Assembly (NCBI GenBank): GCA_028291615.1
Contig: JAQGHM010000313.1
Location: 1 to 41,356 of the forward strand
Reading direction: 5' to 3'
From: Phycisphaerales bacterium
GTDB lineage: Bacteria > Planctomycetota > Phycisphaerae > Tepidisphaerales > Tepidisphaeraceae
DNA length: 41,356 bases
This document shows positions 24,988 to 32,185 of this stretch, piece by piece; positions within the stretch are counted from its first letter, which is position 1, and every line of letters begins with the position of its first letter. The notes under the pieces were generated by a model. The model was not told the origin of the DNA and made no database searches. It saw nothing but the letters and a program-made list of their open reading frames with translations. The translations under genes and the position numbers were made by a program.

Positions 24988-25692
24988 TCACGTCCCCAGT
25001 TTCAACTCGGGAATGGCCGCGGCGACGGTCGCGGGTTTCAAGTCTTTGACGACGTAGTTCGCGTGGGCGAGCTTCTCAGCCGGATACGACGTCGCCACGC
25101 CGACGACCGGGAACCCCACCGCGCGGACGCTCTTGATGACCGTCGGGGCATCTTCGATGATCAGGCAGTCGGCGGGTTTCAGATCCCTCTTCACCTTCGC
25201 TGAGAGTTGCTGGGCACACATCAGGTAACCCGACGGGTCCGGCTTGCCGATCGTGACGTCCTCGGCGGCGATGATCACCTTGAAGCAGTCGCGCAGGCTG
25301 ATCCCTTCGAGCATCGCCTCGATCTCCTCGCGCAGCGCCCCGGAGCAGATCGCCAGCGGGTAGTGCCACCAGAGGGCGCGGATGAACTCATCGACGCCGG
25401 GCAGCGCGTGATATTTTCGGGCTTGGATCAGGTCCATCATCCGCTCGCTCTTGAGCGTCATCACGCGCAGGAAGGTCTTGGGGTCGAGCTCCTTGCCTCG
25501 TTTTTCGAAGATGTGCTTGAAGGCGCCCTTGTCATCGAAGCCGATCAGCTCGCGATAGTATTCTTCTTCGGAAAGCTCGATATGCTCGGCGCGGAGGACT
25601 TCGTGGAAGGCCCAGAAGTGCAGGGGCTCGCTGTTGACGATCACGCCGTCGAAATCGAAGAGAACTGCGCCGGGCCAGCGGGTGTCGGACAT
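24988..25692 (-). CDS. HAD-family phosphatase (beta-phosphoglucomutase-like)
   Basis: 234 residues from ATG 25692. HAD motif I is LFDFDGVIVNSEP (nucleophile Asp13, acid/base Asp15), motif II CSGA, motif III Lys in IGKPDPSGY, and motif IV IIEDAPTVI. The cap domain of about 70 helical residues after motif I is the CI type found in beta-phosphoglucomutases and sugar-phosphate phosphatases. Substrate unknown. The longer frame reaching 25926 reads through the GGCACGAA repeat and a neighbouring gene and is rejected. The bases before the ATG are pyrimidine-rich with no Shine-Dalgarno. Confidence 0.87.
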   Translation of the reverse strand: MSDTRWPGAVLFDFDGVIVNSEPLHFWAFHEVLRAEHIELSEEEYYRELIGFDDKGAFKHIFEKRGKELDPKTFLRVMTLKSERMMDLIQARKYHALPGVDEFIRALWWHYPLAICSGALREEIEAMLEGISLRDCFKVIIAAEDVTIGKPDPSGYLMCAQQLSAKVKRDLKPADCLIIEDAPTVIKSVRAVGFPVVGVATSYPAEKLAHANYVVKDLKPATVAAAIPELKLGT

Positions 25693-25705
25693 AGGGGAGG
25701 GAAGG

Positions 25706-26200
25706 TTAGCGGGATCGCTGGTTGGGATCAAGGAAGTTGAACCACAAAGGCACGAAGGCACGAAGGCACGAAGCAGAGGAAGAACGGCGAGGACGCGGAG
25801 TACCGGCGGCGAAGGGCTCTCCCCCCGGAAGACCGCCTTGCCGTAAGCTGGCCGGCGGTATTCTTTTTTGGGGATCTCGGTGAAGCCGTCGATCAAGCCT
25901 GTGTCCGAGGGCCGCTGCGGCGACACCCGCGCCGATGATCAGCCACCAGATGGGCCGTTCACAGCTCTGCCCGAGAGAGGCGGCGACGAGCACGGATGTC
26001 GCCACGGCAAACAGGAGCATTATTGCAGCGTAACCAAAGCGAGTTACAGGAACGCGCCCCGTCTTGGCACTGCCGTCCCACCAGCGCGCCTTGGGATCTG
26101 GTTTCACGAGGCGATATGCCTGCCACGCCGTTGCGATTGCAAACGCACACGCCAATGCAAATGGTCGCGCGTCGAGAACTGGATGACCGAAGACCGTCAT
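25706..26200 (-). CDS. Small membrane protein whose C-terminus runs into a repeat
   Basis: 164 residues from ATG 26200. Three hydrophobic stretches are visible (FALACAFAIATAWQAY, YAAIMLLFAVATSVLVAA, WWLIIGAGVAAAALG) with WWDGSAKTGRVPVTRFG between the first two. No family recognised. From about residue 115 the sequence becomes Arg/Pro-rich and is encoded by the GGCACGAA repeat region (25739-25775) and its flank. The real end of the protein may therefore have been lost or shifted out of frame. The start is supported by a TATAAT 12 bases upstream. Confidence 0.45.
   Translation of the reverse strand: MTVFGHPVLDARPFALACAFAIATAWQAYRLVKPDPKARWWDGSAKTGRVPVTRFGYAAIMLLFAVATSVLVAASLGQSCERPIWWLIIGAGVAAAALGHRLDRRLHRDPQKRIPPASLRQGGLPGGEPFAAGTPRPRRSSSASCLRAFVPLWFNFLDPNQRSR
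25739..25773. repeat. GGCACGAA simple repeat
   Basis: Three and a bit copies of the 8-base unit GGCACGAA (25749-25773), preceded by GAACCACAAA. The same wording occurs between genes in many environmental bacteria, as I recall. It lies between the HAD start and the stop-proximal part of the small membrane-protein gene. Confidence 0.7.
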
Positions 26201-26212
26201 TGCGTATGCTAG

Positions 26213-26218
26213 ATTATA
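26213..26218 (-). promoter_or_regulatory. -10 box for the small membrane-protein gene
   Basis: TATAAT on the minus strand, 12 bases before ATG 26200, implying a leader of about 6 bases. No good -35 is seen. Confidence 0.45.
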
Positions 26219-26277
26219 TCGGTTGGGCGAACCGCAGCGAATGACGCAACCGGCGACGCTCCCGAAGCCGGGAGGGT

Positions 26278-26362
26278 GACGGGGCGGATCGAGAGTCCGT
26301 TCAATTCGCGGCGCAGCCGCATTCACTCCATCGAATGACAATGGGGGGCGATCCGCCCCGTC
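26278..26362. repeat. Palindromic element A (14-bp arms)
   Basis: GACGGGGCGGATCG (26278-26291) and its exact reverse complement (26349-26362) enclose 57 bases. That interior holds further dyads: CGGC-GCA-GCCG, and TTCAATTCG with CGAATGA. A separate hairpin, CTCCCG-AAGC-CGGGAG, lies just before it (26259-26274). No T-tract follows, so it is not a simple terminator. Confidence 0.7.
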
Positions 26363-26417
26363 GGGCCCCGAGCGGTTTGGGGAGTCGGAGGAACTCAGGC
26401 GGCGTCAAGGTGGTGAG

Positions 26418-26540
26418 TCAGCTTGGATTCTCATCTCGCTGACGCCGACGGCGAAGCCAATAGTGAATCACAACCTGAATTGAAAGCCCAATGATCAGCG
26501 CTTGCCATTTCCACTCAGGAATAGTTAAACAGACGACCAT
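26418..26540 (-). pseudogene. Fragment of a membrane protein gene
   Basis: A 40-codon reading frame from an ATG at 26540 to TGA at 26418-26420: a hydrophobic stretch (LIIGLSIQVVIHYWL) and a basic tail RRRRQRDENPS. In the same frame the 13 codons before the ATG are also hydrophobic and open, up to an in-frame stop. Base composition is less GC-rich than around it. It could be the C-terminal end of a decayed membrane protein or a genuine small protein. No ribosome site is seen. Confidence 0.3.
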
Positions 26541-26654
26541 CAGGCCCAACCCAATGGAAAGCGGCAAGATGAGTGTGCCAGTTCACGGGGGCTTGGAAGC
26601 ATCACCGATACATCATACCGCGCAACGAAGGAAGCCGTAAGTGCGCCAAGCTTC

Positions 26655-26783
26655 GGCCGACGGGGCGGGGTGAGGCTCAGCCGGGGCGTCTGCCCCCCTG
26701 TGCGTCCGTAGATGTATTAGTCGCTGCGCGACGGGATGGAAGGACTTTCAGCCGCCCCGGCATCTCACCCCGCCCCGTCGGCC
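26655..26783. repeat. Palindromic element B (20-bp plus 9-bp arms)
   Basis: GGCCGACGGGGCGGGGTGAG (26655-26674) is exactly complementary to 26764-26783. Inside it GCCGGGGCG (26680-26688) pairs with 26753-26761, separated by an asymmetric 5/2-base internal loop. A small GTCGC-TGC-GCGAC hairpin sits in the remaining interior. The arms share ACGGGGCGG with element A, 300 bases upstream. It carries no coding signature and resembles a transposase-free palindromic element. Confidence 0.75.
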
Positions 26784-26796
26784 TGCGGGCCTGGTC

Positions 26797-26826
26797 TTGA
26801 GAATTCCCAACGCGGTGTGATACGGT
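26797..26826 (+). promoter_or_regulatory. Possible promoter for the 83-residue membrane protein
   Basis: TTGAGA (26797-26802), 18 bases, then TACGGT (26821-26826), with the GTG start 6 bases further on. The match is modest. Confidence 0.3.
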
Positions 26827-26832
26827 AGCGGC

Positions 26833-27084
26833 GTGAAATGTTCCGCGCCGCTTGCCGTTCTCGTTCTAGGCGTGCTGATCGCCTGTGGCGCACTGCTGTA
26901 CGCCGTCGTTTTGGTCGGAGTTCCGTCGCCCGACCCCACGCCTGCAGTCGCCGCCGCCGAAGCGCATGTCGAGCATGTCTCGAACTGGTGGATCAGTGCC
27001 GGGCTCATCCTGATCCTGATTGGAACGTCATGGCTTTGCATATGCCGCCTCTTGCGCGCCGGGCGGGGGAGTCTGCGCGTCTGA
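26833..27084 (+). CDS. Small two-helix membrane protein
   Basis: 83 residues from GTG 26833. Two transmembrane helices: LAVLVLGVLIACGALLYAVV (about 7-26) and WISAGLILILIGTSWLCI (about 53-70), joined by a Pro/Ala-rich loop, with a short basic end. No family recognised. No Shine-Dalgarno; if the promoter just upstream is real the transcript is leaderless. Its last 55 bases overlap a possible second reading frame that runs into the heptad repeats. Confidence 0.55.
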   Translation: MKCSAPLAVLVLGVLIACGALLYAVVLVGVPSPDPTPAVAAAEAHVEHVSNWWISAGLILILIGTSWLCICRLLRAGRGSLRV

Positions 27085-27491
27085 CGGCAGAGACTGCGGG
27101 CGCGAGCGGGGAGTTGGCGCACCTGAACGCCGATTTCGCGCGCCCGAAGCTGAAGTTTGCGCGCGCGAACGTGGCGTTCGCGGCCCGGAATGGGAAGGTG
27201 GCGCGCCTCAACGCGAAGTTTGCGCGCGCGAACCGGGAGTTTGCGCACCGGAACGGGGAGTTGGCACGCCCGAAAGAGGATGATGCGCGCCCGAAAAAGG
27301 ACGATGCGCGGGCGGAACGGGAGTTTGTGCGCGTGAAACGGGATTGCGACCACCGGAGTGGAGGCGTTCGCAACCGGTTTCGCGGCGGATTAATCCGGTC
27401 GGACACGCGCTGGCGTCTCGGGCGTGTTTTTATCGCGCCCGCCGGCGGGGGGCGGGCGTCGTGCGAGGATGCGCGGTCGTGCGGCCTTTGA
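27030..27491 (+). CDS. Possible heptapeptide-repeat protein
   Basis: 153 codons from an ATG at 27030. The centre is about twelve seven-residue repeats of the form x-[FL]-A-R-x-N/K-x (for example DFARPKL, KFARANV, KVARLNA, KFARANR, EFAHRNG, ELARPKE), grading into DDARPKK and DDARAER. Because the repeat is 21 bases and stop-free in several frames, coding is not proven: at least two minus-strand frames are open too. The C-terminal 40 residues look random. No ribosome site. This is a candidate only. Confidence 0.28.
   Translation: MALHMPPLARRAGESARLTAETAGASGELAHLNADFARPKLKFARANVAFAARNGKVARLNAKFARANREFAHRNGELARPKEDDARPKKDDARAEREFVRVKRDCDHRSGGVRNRFRGGLIRSDTRWRLGRVFIAPAGGGRASCEDARSCGL
27111..27362. 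repeat. 21-bp tandem repeat (about 12 units)
   Basis: Eleven recognisable units of exactly 21 bases from 27111 to 27341, plus a degraded twelfth. They share a core like GAGTTTGCGCGCCCGAAC with unit-to-unit differences mostly in the last and first codons. There are no indels between units, which keeps a three-base phase and suggests selection on a reading frame or recent unit duplication. Confidence 0.85.
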
Positions 27492-27638
27492 CGATCGGGG
27501 AAGATTTTCCGGTTGTGTGGTTAAGTCGGAGCGCGCGGGGGTCGATGCAGAGGGTGACGCGCGCGTGCGGCGGGCGCGCATGACCGCGATGTCGTACCGC
27601 GATGAACAGCACGTTCGCCGAGCAAAAGGAGATGGGTC

Positions 27639-28325
27639 ATGGCCGTTCCTACCTTAGACGCCCCCCTCGCGGAATACAGCACGAATTTCCAGGCCCTTGG
27701 CTCGGCTGCGCCGGGGGAATTTTCGCTTTCGGTCGGCCAGATGGCGCAGTACACGGTGCTGCATGACAATTGGATGGCGGCATACAACGCGGCCAAGCCG
27801 GAGGGGTCGCGGAGCAGGGCCTTGGTGCGCGCGAAAAATGATATGAAGGCGCTTTTGCTGTCGTACCTCAGGGAATTGTACGGCGTCATTAAAACTTCGC
27901 AGTCTGTGACGAACGAGAACAAGACGCTGATCGGCGTCACGATCGTCGATCGCAACACGTCGTCCCCCATCCGGCCGCCGGCGCAGGCGCCGCTGGTGAC
28001 GTTGATCTCAGTGATCGGCCGCGTGGCGCACTACCGGCTGGCGGATGCGACTGCGCCGTCGAACCGCCGCAAGCCGATCAATGCCGAGGGGGCGATGATC
28101 CGAAGTTTCGCAGGGGCGACGCCGCCGGCGACGGACGGCTTCGGGTGGCGGGTCGAGGGGCAGACCGGGCGGACGACGTTCACCGTGACGTACCCCAACA
28201 GCGTCGCGCCGGGGACGCCGTGCTGGGTGACGGTCGTGTGGTACAACCGCCGCGGCGAATACTCGCCGGCGTGCGCGCCGGTGCAGGCGTACCTGCAGGC
28301 CGGGCCGGTGGCGCAAGCGGCGTGA
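27639..28325 (+). CDS. Conserved-looking protein of unknown function
   Basis: 228 residues with AGGAG 8 bases before ATG 27639. The N-terminal half is helical (FSLSVGQMAQYTVLHDNWMAAYNAA, ALVRAKNDMKALLLSYLRELYGVI). Then comes NKTLIGVTIVDRNTSSPIRPP, which I recall from a family of phage-tail-like or secreted proteins in planctomycetes and verrucomicrobia. The C-terminal half is an Ig-like beta domain (GFGWRVEGQTGRTTFTVTYP, CWVTVVWYNRRGEYSPAC). No signal peptide or transmembrane helix. Two cysteines near the end could pair. The function is unknown. A GGATGAA repeat begins at its stop codon. Confidence 0.7.
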   Translation: MAVPTLDAPLAEYSTNFQALGSAAPGEFSLSVGQMAQYTVLHDNWMAAYNAAKPEGSRSRALVRAKNDMKALLLSYLRELYGVIKTSQSVTNENKTLIGVTIVDRNTSSPIRPPAQAPLVTLISVIGRVAHYRLADATAPSNRRKPINAEGAMIRSFAGATPPATDGFGWRVEGQTGRTTFTVTYPNSVAPGTPCWVTVVWYNRRGEYSPACAPVQAYLQAGPVAQAA

Positions 28326-28364
28326 TGAATCAAGGATGAAGGCGGAAGGATGAAGGATGAATCA
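28324..28364. repeat. GGATGAA simple repeat
   Basis: Three copies of GGATGAA within GATGAATC-type spacers, beginning inside the stop codon of the 27639 gene. It differs in sequence from the GTGAAACATGAAGAC and GGCACGAA families in this window but sits in the same kind of place. Confidence 0.65.
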
Positions 28365-28396
28365 TGCAGAAATCTGCTGCACTTTCTCTTTATGCT

Positions 28397-28414
28397 CCAC
28401 GTCTTCATGTTTCA
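28397..28414 (-). repeat. GTGAAACATGAAGAC-family copy next to the cupin stop
   Basis: An 18-base stretch on the minus strand (TGAAACATGAAGACGTGG), perfectly inverted relative to 28908-28925 on the far side of the cupin gene. The cupin stop codon is at 28418-28420, 3 bases away, and its TGA is part of the extended match (TGAAGATGAAACATG). Confidence 0.75.
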
Positions 28415-28417
28415 TCT

Positions 28418-28873
28418 TCAGCTCCCCAGAAACCGCACCGGCCGCTCCCACACCGCCAGCACGATGCACCCGTGCTTCGACGCGATCGTGTGGCTCGTCC
28501 CGGGACCGTGGATCAGCAGCGCCCCGGCCCGGTGCTCGCCGCTGTCGTCCACCTGGCTGCCGGACAGCACGTAGATGTGCTCGAACCCCGTATGCTCGTG
28601 CCGCTGCAGTTTCGCGCCCGGCGTATACCGCAGCAGCGCCGCCGAAGGCCCGCCGTCCGGCACCGCATAAAGCCGCGCCATTTCCACCCCGGGCCGCATC
28701 TTCTCCCATCGAAGCGAACCATCCGTCGCAGCCTGCAACAGATCCGCAAAGATCAGCTTCACCGGCACGGCGGGCACGGGTTCCGATCGCATCTCCGCCT
28801 GCGGCAACGAAACATCTGAAATCCCCACCGGCTTGGGTGGAACGGGAAACGCGCGGTCAGCATCATCGGGCAC
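28418..28873 (-). CDS. ChrR-like cupin protein
   Basis: 151 residues from GTG 28873 with AGGAGAGG just upstream. The C-terminal cupin is the ChrR/anti-sigma type: ALLRYTPGAKLQRHEHTGFEHIYVLSGS, then AGALLIHGPGTSHTIAS, with metal-binding candidates HEH...E...H. ChrR cupins sense oxidative or metal stress when fused to an anti-sigma domain. Here the N-terminal about 45 residues are not an anti-sigma domain, so this is a stand-alone cupin. It is the last gene of the putative biuret operon and is bracketed by inverted copies of the GTGAAACATGAAGAC repeat. Confidence 0.85.
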   Translation of the reverse strand: MPDDADRAFPVPPKPVGISDVSLPQAEMRSEPVPAVPVKLIFADLLQAATDGSLRWEKMRPGVEMARLYAVPDGGPSAALLRYTPGAKLQRHEHTGFEHIYVLSGSQVDDSGEHRAGALLIHGPGTSHTIASKHGCIVLAVWERPVRFLGS

Positions 28874-28891
28874 AAAACCTCTCCTTCAAAA

Positions 28892-28980
28892 TGTGAAACA
28901 TGAAACGTGAAACATGAAGACGTGGGGACGGCGGGAGACGTTTCTTCATGTTTACGTCTTCACGACTTCATGTTTCACGT
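28892..28980. repeat. GTGAAACATGAAGAC-family cluster forming a hairpin
   Basis: Direct copies at about 28893-28925 face inverted copies at about 28944-28980. CGTGAAACATGAAGA can pair with TCTTCATGTTTACG with a single bulge, giving a roughly 14-bp stem. The stop codon and last nine codons of the ABC ATPase (VKHEVVKT) are encoded by the right-hand copies. Confidence 0.75.
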
Positions 28981-30517
28981 CCGCCTCGCCATGTCCCGCC
29001 ATATGCCGTCCGATGATCCCAATGTCCGCCTCGGCCGCCGGCGTCTCGTAGACGAACTTGCCGTGGAACATCACCACGATCCGATCCGCCAGTTCGAACA
29101 CCTCGTCGAGATCCTCGCTGATCAGCAGCACCGCCGCACCGCGATTGCGGGCCTCGATGATCTGCGCGCGGATCTCCGCGGTGGCGGCAAAGTCCAGCCC
29201 GAAACACGGGTTCGCCGCGATCAGCACCTCCACGCCATCCGACAACTCCCGCGCCAGCACTGCCCGCTGCACGTTGCCGCCCGACAGGTCGCGGATCGGC
29301 GTGTCGGTCGACGGCGTCTTCACGCGATACCGCGCGATCAGATCCCGCGCGCTCCGCTTGATCGCCCCGGCGTTGAGGAAGAACCCCAGGCGGCTGTGCG
29401 GCCGCGCATCGAAGTTCCGCAATGCCATGTTCTCCGCGACGCTCATCTGCCCCACGCAGGTATTTTTGAGCGGTTCTTCCGGCAGGCAATTCACCTTATG
29501 CCGCCGGATCTCAGCGCGGGTTGCGCCAAACCGCTCCCCGTGCACGTTGATGCGCCCCGCCGACGCCGGCCGCTGCCCCGCGAGCACCTCCACCAGCTTG
29601 TTTTGCCCGTTCCCCGAAACCCCGGCGATCCCGACGATCTCCCCCGCATGCACGTTCAGGTGCAGGTCTTCCAGCGCCTTCAGCCCGATGTCATCCAGCG
29701 CGTGCAGGCCGTCCAGGTGAAGCAGCAATTCCCCGCGCGGCTTGGCGCCCCGCGCCGCGGTCCGCGTCGTCTCCGAGCCGATCATCATCGCCGACATCTG
29801 CGTCGGCGTCAGGTCCTTCACCAGCCCAGTGCCGGCGAACTTGCCGTTGCGCAAGACCGTCACCTCATCGGCAAACTTCATCACCTCGCGGAACTTGTGC
29901 GTGATCATCAGCACCGTCAGCTCTTTCTTGAGCGTCAGCGCCTTGATCATCGTCAGCACTTCATCTGCCTCCTGCGGCGTCAGCACGCTGGTCGGCTCGT
30001 CGAGGAAGAGCACGCGGTTGCGCAGGTAAAGCTGCTTGCAGATCTCCAGCTTCTGTTTCTGCCCCGCCGCCAGCATGCGCACCGGCGAATCGATCGGAAT
30101 GAAGAACGGCGTGGTGCGCATGAATGCCCGCAGGTCCGCCTTCTCTTTTTTCCAGTCAATCCGCATCGGCACGTTCCCGCGCGAGAGCACGAGGTTCTCC
30201 GCCACTGTCATGTTCGGCACCAGCGTGAAATGCTGGTAGACCATCCCGATCCCCAGCGCCTGAGCATCTCGAGGTTTGTAGGTCTTGATCTGCTTATTCC
30301 CTAGGATGATGTCCCCACTGTCTGGGCGGTAATACCCCATGATGCACTTGACCAGCGTGCTCTTGCCCGCACCGTTTCCTCCGAGCAGGGCATGCAGCGT
30401 TCCCGGCCGCACCTTCATCGAAATGCCGTCCAGCGCCACCAGCGATCCGAACGTCTTGCGGATGCTGATCGTCTCGAGGCCCGGCGCTGGATTTGCTGCT
30501 GCAATCGCGTCACTCAT
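28952..30517 (-). CDS. BMP-type ABC transporter ATPase (two-domain)
   Basis: 521 residues from ATG 30517, which overlaps the upstream biuret-hydrolase stop as ATGA. Two ABC modules: the first has Walker [10 protein letters not shown] (46-54), [12 protein letters not shown] and [13 protein letters not shown]. The second has [24 protein letters not shown] and [14 protein letters not shown]. The degenerate second Walker motifs are normal for the simple-sugar/nucleoside (NupA, RbsA-like) group. It powers the two permeases encoded upstream. The last residues (DVKHEVVKT) come from the dispersed repeat, replacing the usual end just after MAGH. Confidence 0.92.
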   Translation of the reverse strand: MSDAIAAANPAPGLETISIRKTFGSLVALDGISMKVRPGTLHALLGGNGAGKSTLVKCIMGYYRPDSGDIILGNKQIKTYKPRDAQALGIGMVYQHFTLVPNMTVAENLVLSRGNVPMRIDWKKEKADLRAFMRTTPFFIPIDSPVRMLAAGQKQKLEICKQLYLRNRVLFLDEPTSVLTPQEADEVLTMIKALTLKKELTVLMITHKFREVMKFADEVTVLRNGKFAGTGLVKDLTPTQMSAMMIGSETTRTAARGAKPRGELLLHLDGLHALDDIGLKALEDLHLNVHAGEIVGIAGVSGNGQNKLVEVLAGQRPASAGRINVHGERFGATRAEIRRHKVNCLPEEPLKNTCVGQMSVAENMALRNFDARPHSRLGFFLNAGAIKRSARDLIARYRVKTPSTDTPIRDLSGGNVQRAVLARELSDGVEVLIAANPCFGLDFAATAEIRAQIIEARNRGAAVLLISEDLDEVFELADRIVVMFHGKFVYETPAAEADIGIIGRHMAGHGEADVKHEVVKT

Positions 30518-31197
30518 GGCAATCCTTCCACAAACGCCGCCGAATTCGACACGCTCCCGAACACGCCCCCCTGCATCTTGATCATCTTGATCGCCGCGGC
30601 GTGGTTGCCGGCATCGGTCGCGGCGCAGCAGTCTTCCAGCAGCACGCACTCGTACCCGCGGTCGTTCGCATCCCGCATGGTCGTGTGCACGCAAACATCG
30701 GTCGTTATCCCAGTCAGCACGATGTTGGCGACCCCGCGCTGCCGCAGGATCAGTTCAAGATCCGTCGCGCAGAACGACCCTTTGCCAGGTTTGTCGATGA
30801 TCGTCTCGCCCTGCGCCGGATACAGCTCGGGGATGATGTCCCACCCCGGTTCCCCGCGCACCAGCACTCGCCCGCATGGCCCAGCGTCGCCAATCCCCGC
30901 GCCGATCCGCCGGCTCCGCCACCGTTTGTTCGCCGGCAGGTCCGCCAGGTCCGGCCGATGCCCTTCGCGCGTATGCAAAATGTGATAACCCTTCGCGCGC
31001 ATCGCCGTCAGCACACGGCCGATCGGTTCAATGCAGGCGCGCGTCATCGAGATGTCATACCCCATCAGGTCCACGTAGCCGCCCTTGCCGCAGAAGTCCG
31101 TCTGCATGTCGATGATGATCAGCGCCGTGTTCGCGGGGCGCAGGTCGCCGTTGTACGGCCACGGGTACGGATCGGCTTCGATGAACTGCTCGCTCAT
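30514..31197 (-). CDS. biuH: Biuret amidohydrolase-like cysteine hydrolase
   Basis: 227 residues, isochorismatase-like fold. Catalytic triad Asp30 (IIIDMQTDF), Lys136 (IDKPGKGSF) and Cys169 (TTDVCV). All three are offset by six from the Asp36/Lys142/Cys175 I recall for Rhizobium BiuH, and long stretches look close ([37 protein letters not shown]). BiuH splits biuret into allophanate and ammonia. The allophanate hydrolase domain at the window edge and the transporter genes support this. Related triuret or guanylurea hydrolases are the main alternatives. Start at ATG 31197 overlaps the permease stop (ATGA); an ATG at 31203 is also possible. Confidence 0.85.
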   Translation of the reverse strand: MSEQFIEADPYPWPYNGDLRPANTALIIIDMQTDFCGKGGYVDLMGYDISMTRACIEPIGRVLTAMRAKGYHILHTREGHRPDLADLPANKRWRSRRIGAGIGDAGPCGRVLVRGEPGWDIIPELYPAQGETIIDKPGKGSFCATDLELILRQRGVANIVLTGITTDVCVHTTMRDANDRGYECVLLEDCCAATDAGNHAAAIKMIKMQGGVFGSVSNSAAFVEGLP

Positions 31198-32180
31198 AAC
31201 CATCTCGCCCTCGTCAACTCATCCGGAATCCCCGCCATCTGCCGGCTGCCTGAGGATGTGAAGATCATGATCCCCAGCGTCAGCAGGTACGGGATCATCT
31301 CGAACACGTAACGGCCCCACCGCAATTGGGTGAACCCGAGGTTGATCTTCACCTCGTTCAGCCCGACCGACTGCAGCGCCGGCGCGATTGCGCCCGCCCC
31401 GCCGAACAGCAGCGCCGCCCAGAGGCAGTTGAGCGGCTTCCACCGCGCGAAGATCACCAGCGCCACCGCCATCAATCCCGTTCCCGGCGCCAGGCCATCC
31501 TTCCAGCCGCCCTGCATCGCCAGCGTCAGGAATGCCCCGCCCAACCCCGCCAGCACCCCGCCCGCCATCGTCGCCAGCAGGCGCACGCCGTTGATCGAAT
31601 ACCCCATCGCCCGCGCGGTGTCGGCATTCTCCCCCACGCTGCGAAGGATCAGGCCCCACCGCGTGTTCTTCAATCCCCACGCGATCAGCGGCACCAGCGC
31701 CACCCCCACCACGAACATCAGGTTCACCTGCAGGTTCGCCCGCACCGTCTCGTTCGCCGACCAGAATCCCAGGCTGATGTCCGGCGACATCGCGGGCACG
31801 CGTTCCGGCTTGATGTAAGGCCTCCCCAGGAACGAAGCCAGCCCCACGCCGAAGATCATCAGCGCGATCCCCACCGCGATGTCGTTTACCTTTGGCCGCG
31901 CGCAGAGGAACGCGTGCAGTATTCCCAGCAATCCACCCACCACCCCCGCCGCCAGCACCCCGGCCAGGGCGCTGCCCGACCGCGACGACACCGCGTAACC
32001 CGCCATCGCCCCCATGATTAACGTCCCTTGCAACCCCAGGTTCACCCGGCCGCTCTTCTCCGTCAGGGTTTCGCCGAGGCTCACGTACAAATACGGTGCG
32101 CTCACCCGCAGCGCCTGCCCGACCATCGCCAGCGGCACGCTCCAGAATCCCAACGATCCTTCAGCCAAGAAGCTCGTCAT
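31194..32180 (-). CDS. ABC transporter permease (BMP/nucleoside type), second subunit
   Basis: 328 residues, about eight to nine hydrophobic helices. [23 protein letters not shown] at the start and the EAA-like [23 protein letters not shown] loop are typical of NupC/YufQ-like permeases that pair with BMP-family binding proteins. Start ATG 32180 is 5 bases after the upstream permease stop, and the GGAGG lies in the end of that gene. It would form the heterodimeric channel with the product of the gene before it. Confidence 0.92.
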   Translation of the reverse strand: MTSFLAEGSLGFWSVPLAMVGQALRVSAPYLYVSLGETLTEKSGRVNLGLQGTLIMGAMAGYAVSSRSGSALAGVLAAGVVGGLLGILHAFLCARPKVNDIAVGIALMIFGVGLASFLGRPYIKPERVPAMSPDISLGFWSANETVRANLQVNLMFVVGVALVPLIAWGLKNTRWGLILRSVGENADTARAMGYSINGVRLLATMAGGVLAGLGGAFLTLAMQGGWKDGLAPGTGLMAVALVIFARWKPLNCLWAALLFGGAGAIAPALQSVGLNEVKINLGFTQLRWGRYVFEMIPYLLTLGIMIFTSSGSRQMAGIPDELTRARWL

Positions 32181-32185
32181 TGCGC

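Noticed and set aside
24988..25926. Long form of the HAD phosphatase
   Set aside because: The added 78 codons read through the GGCACGAA repeat and the neighbouring gene; the HAD fold starts at the ATG at 25692.
27111..27362. CRISPR array
   Set aside because: The 21-base units are contiguous with no spacers and diverge gradually; there are no cas genes.
28907..30304. 465-codon plus-strand open frame
   Set aside because: It lies antisense to the well-supported ABC ATPase; the translation is His/Arg-rich and its first residues are the repeat sequence.
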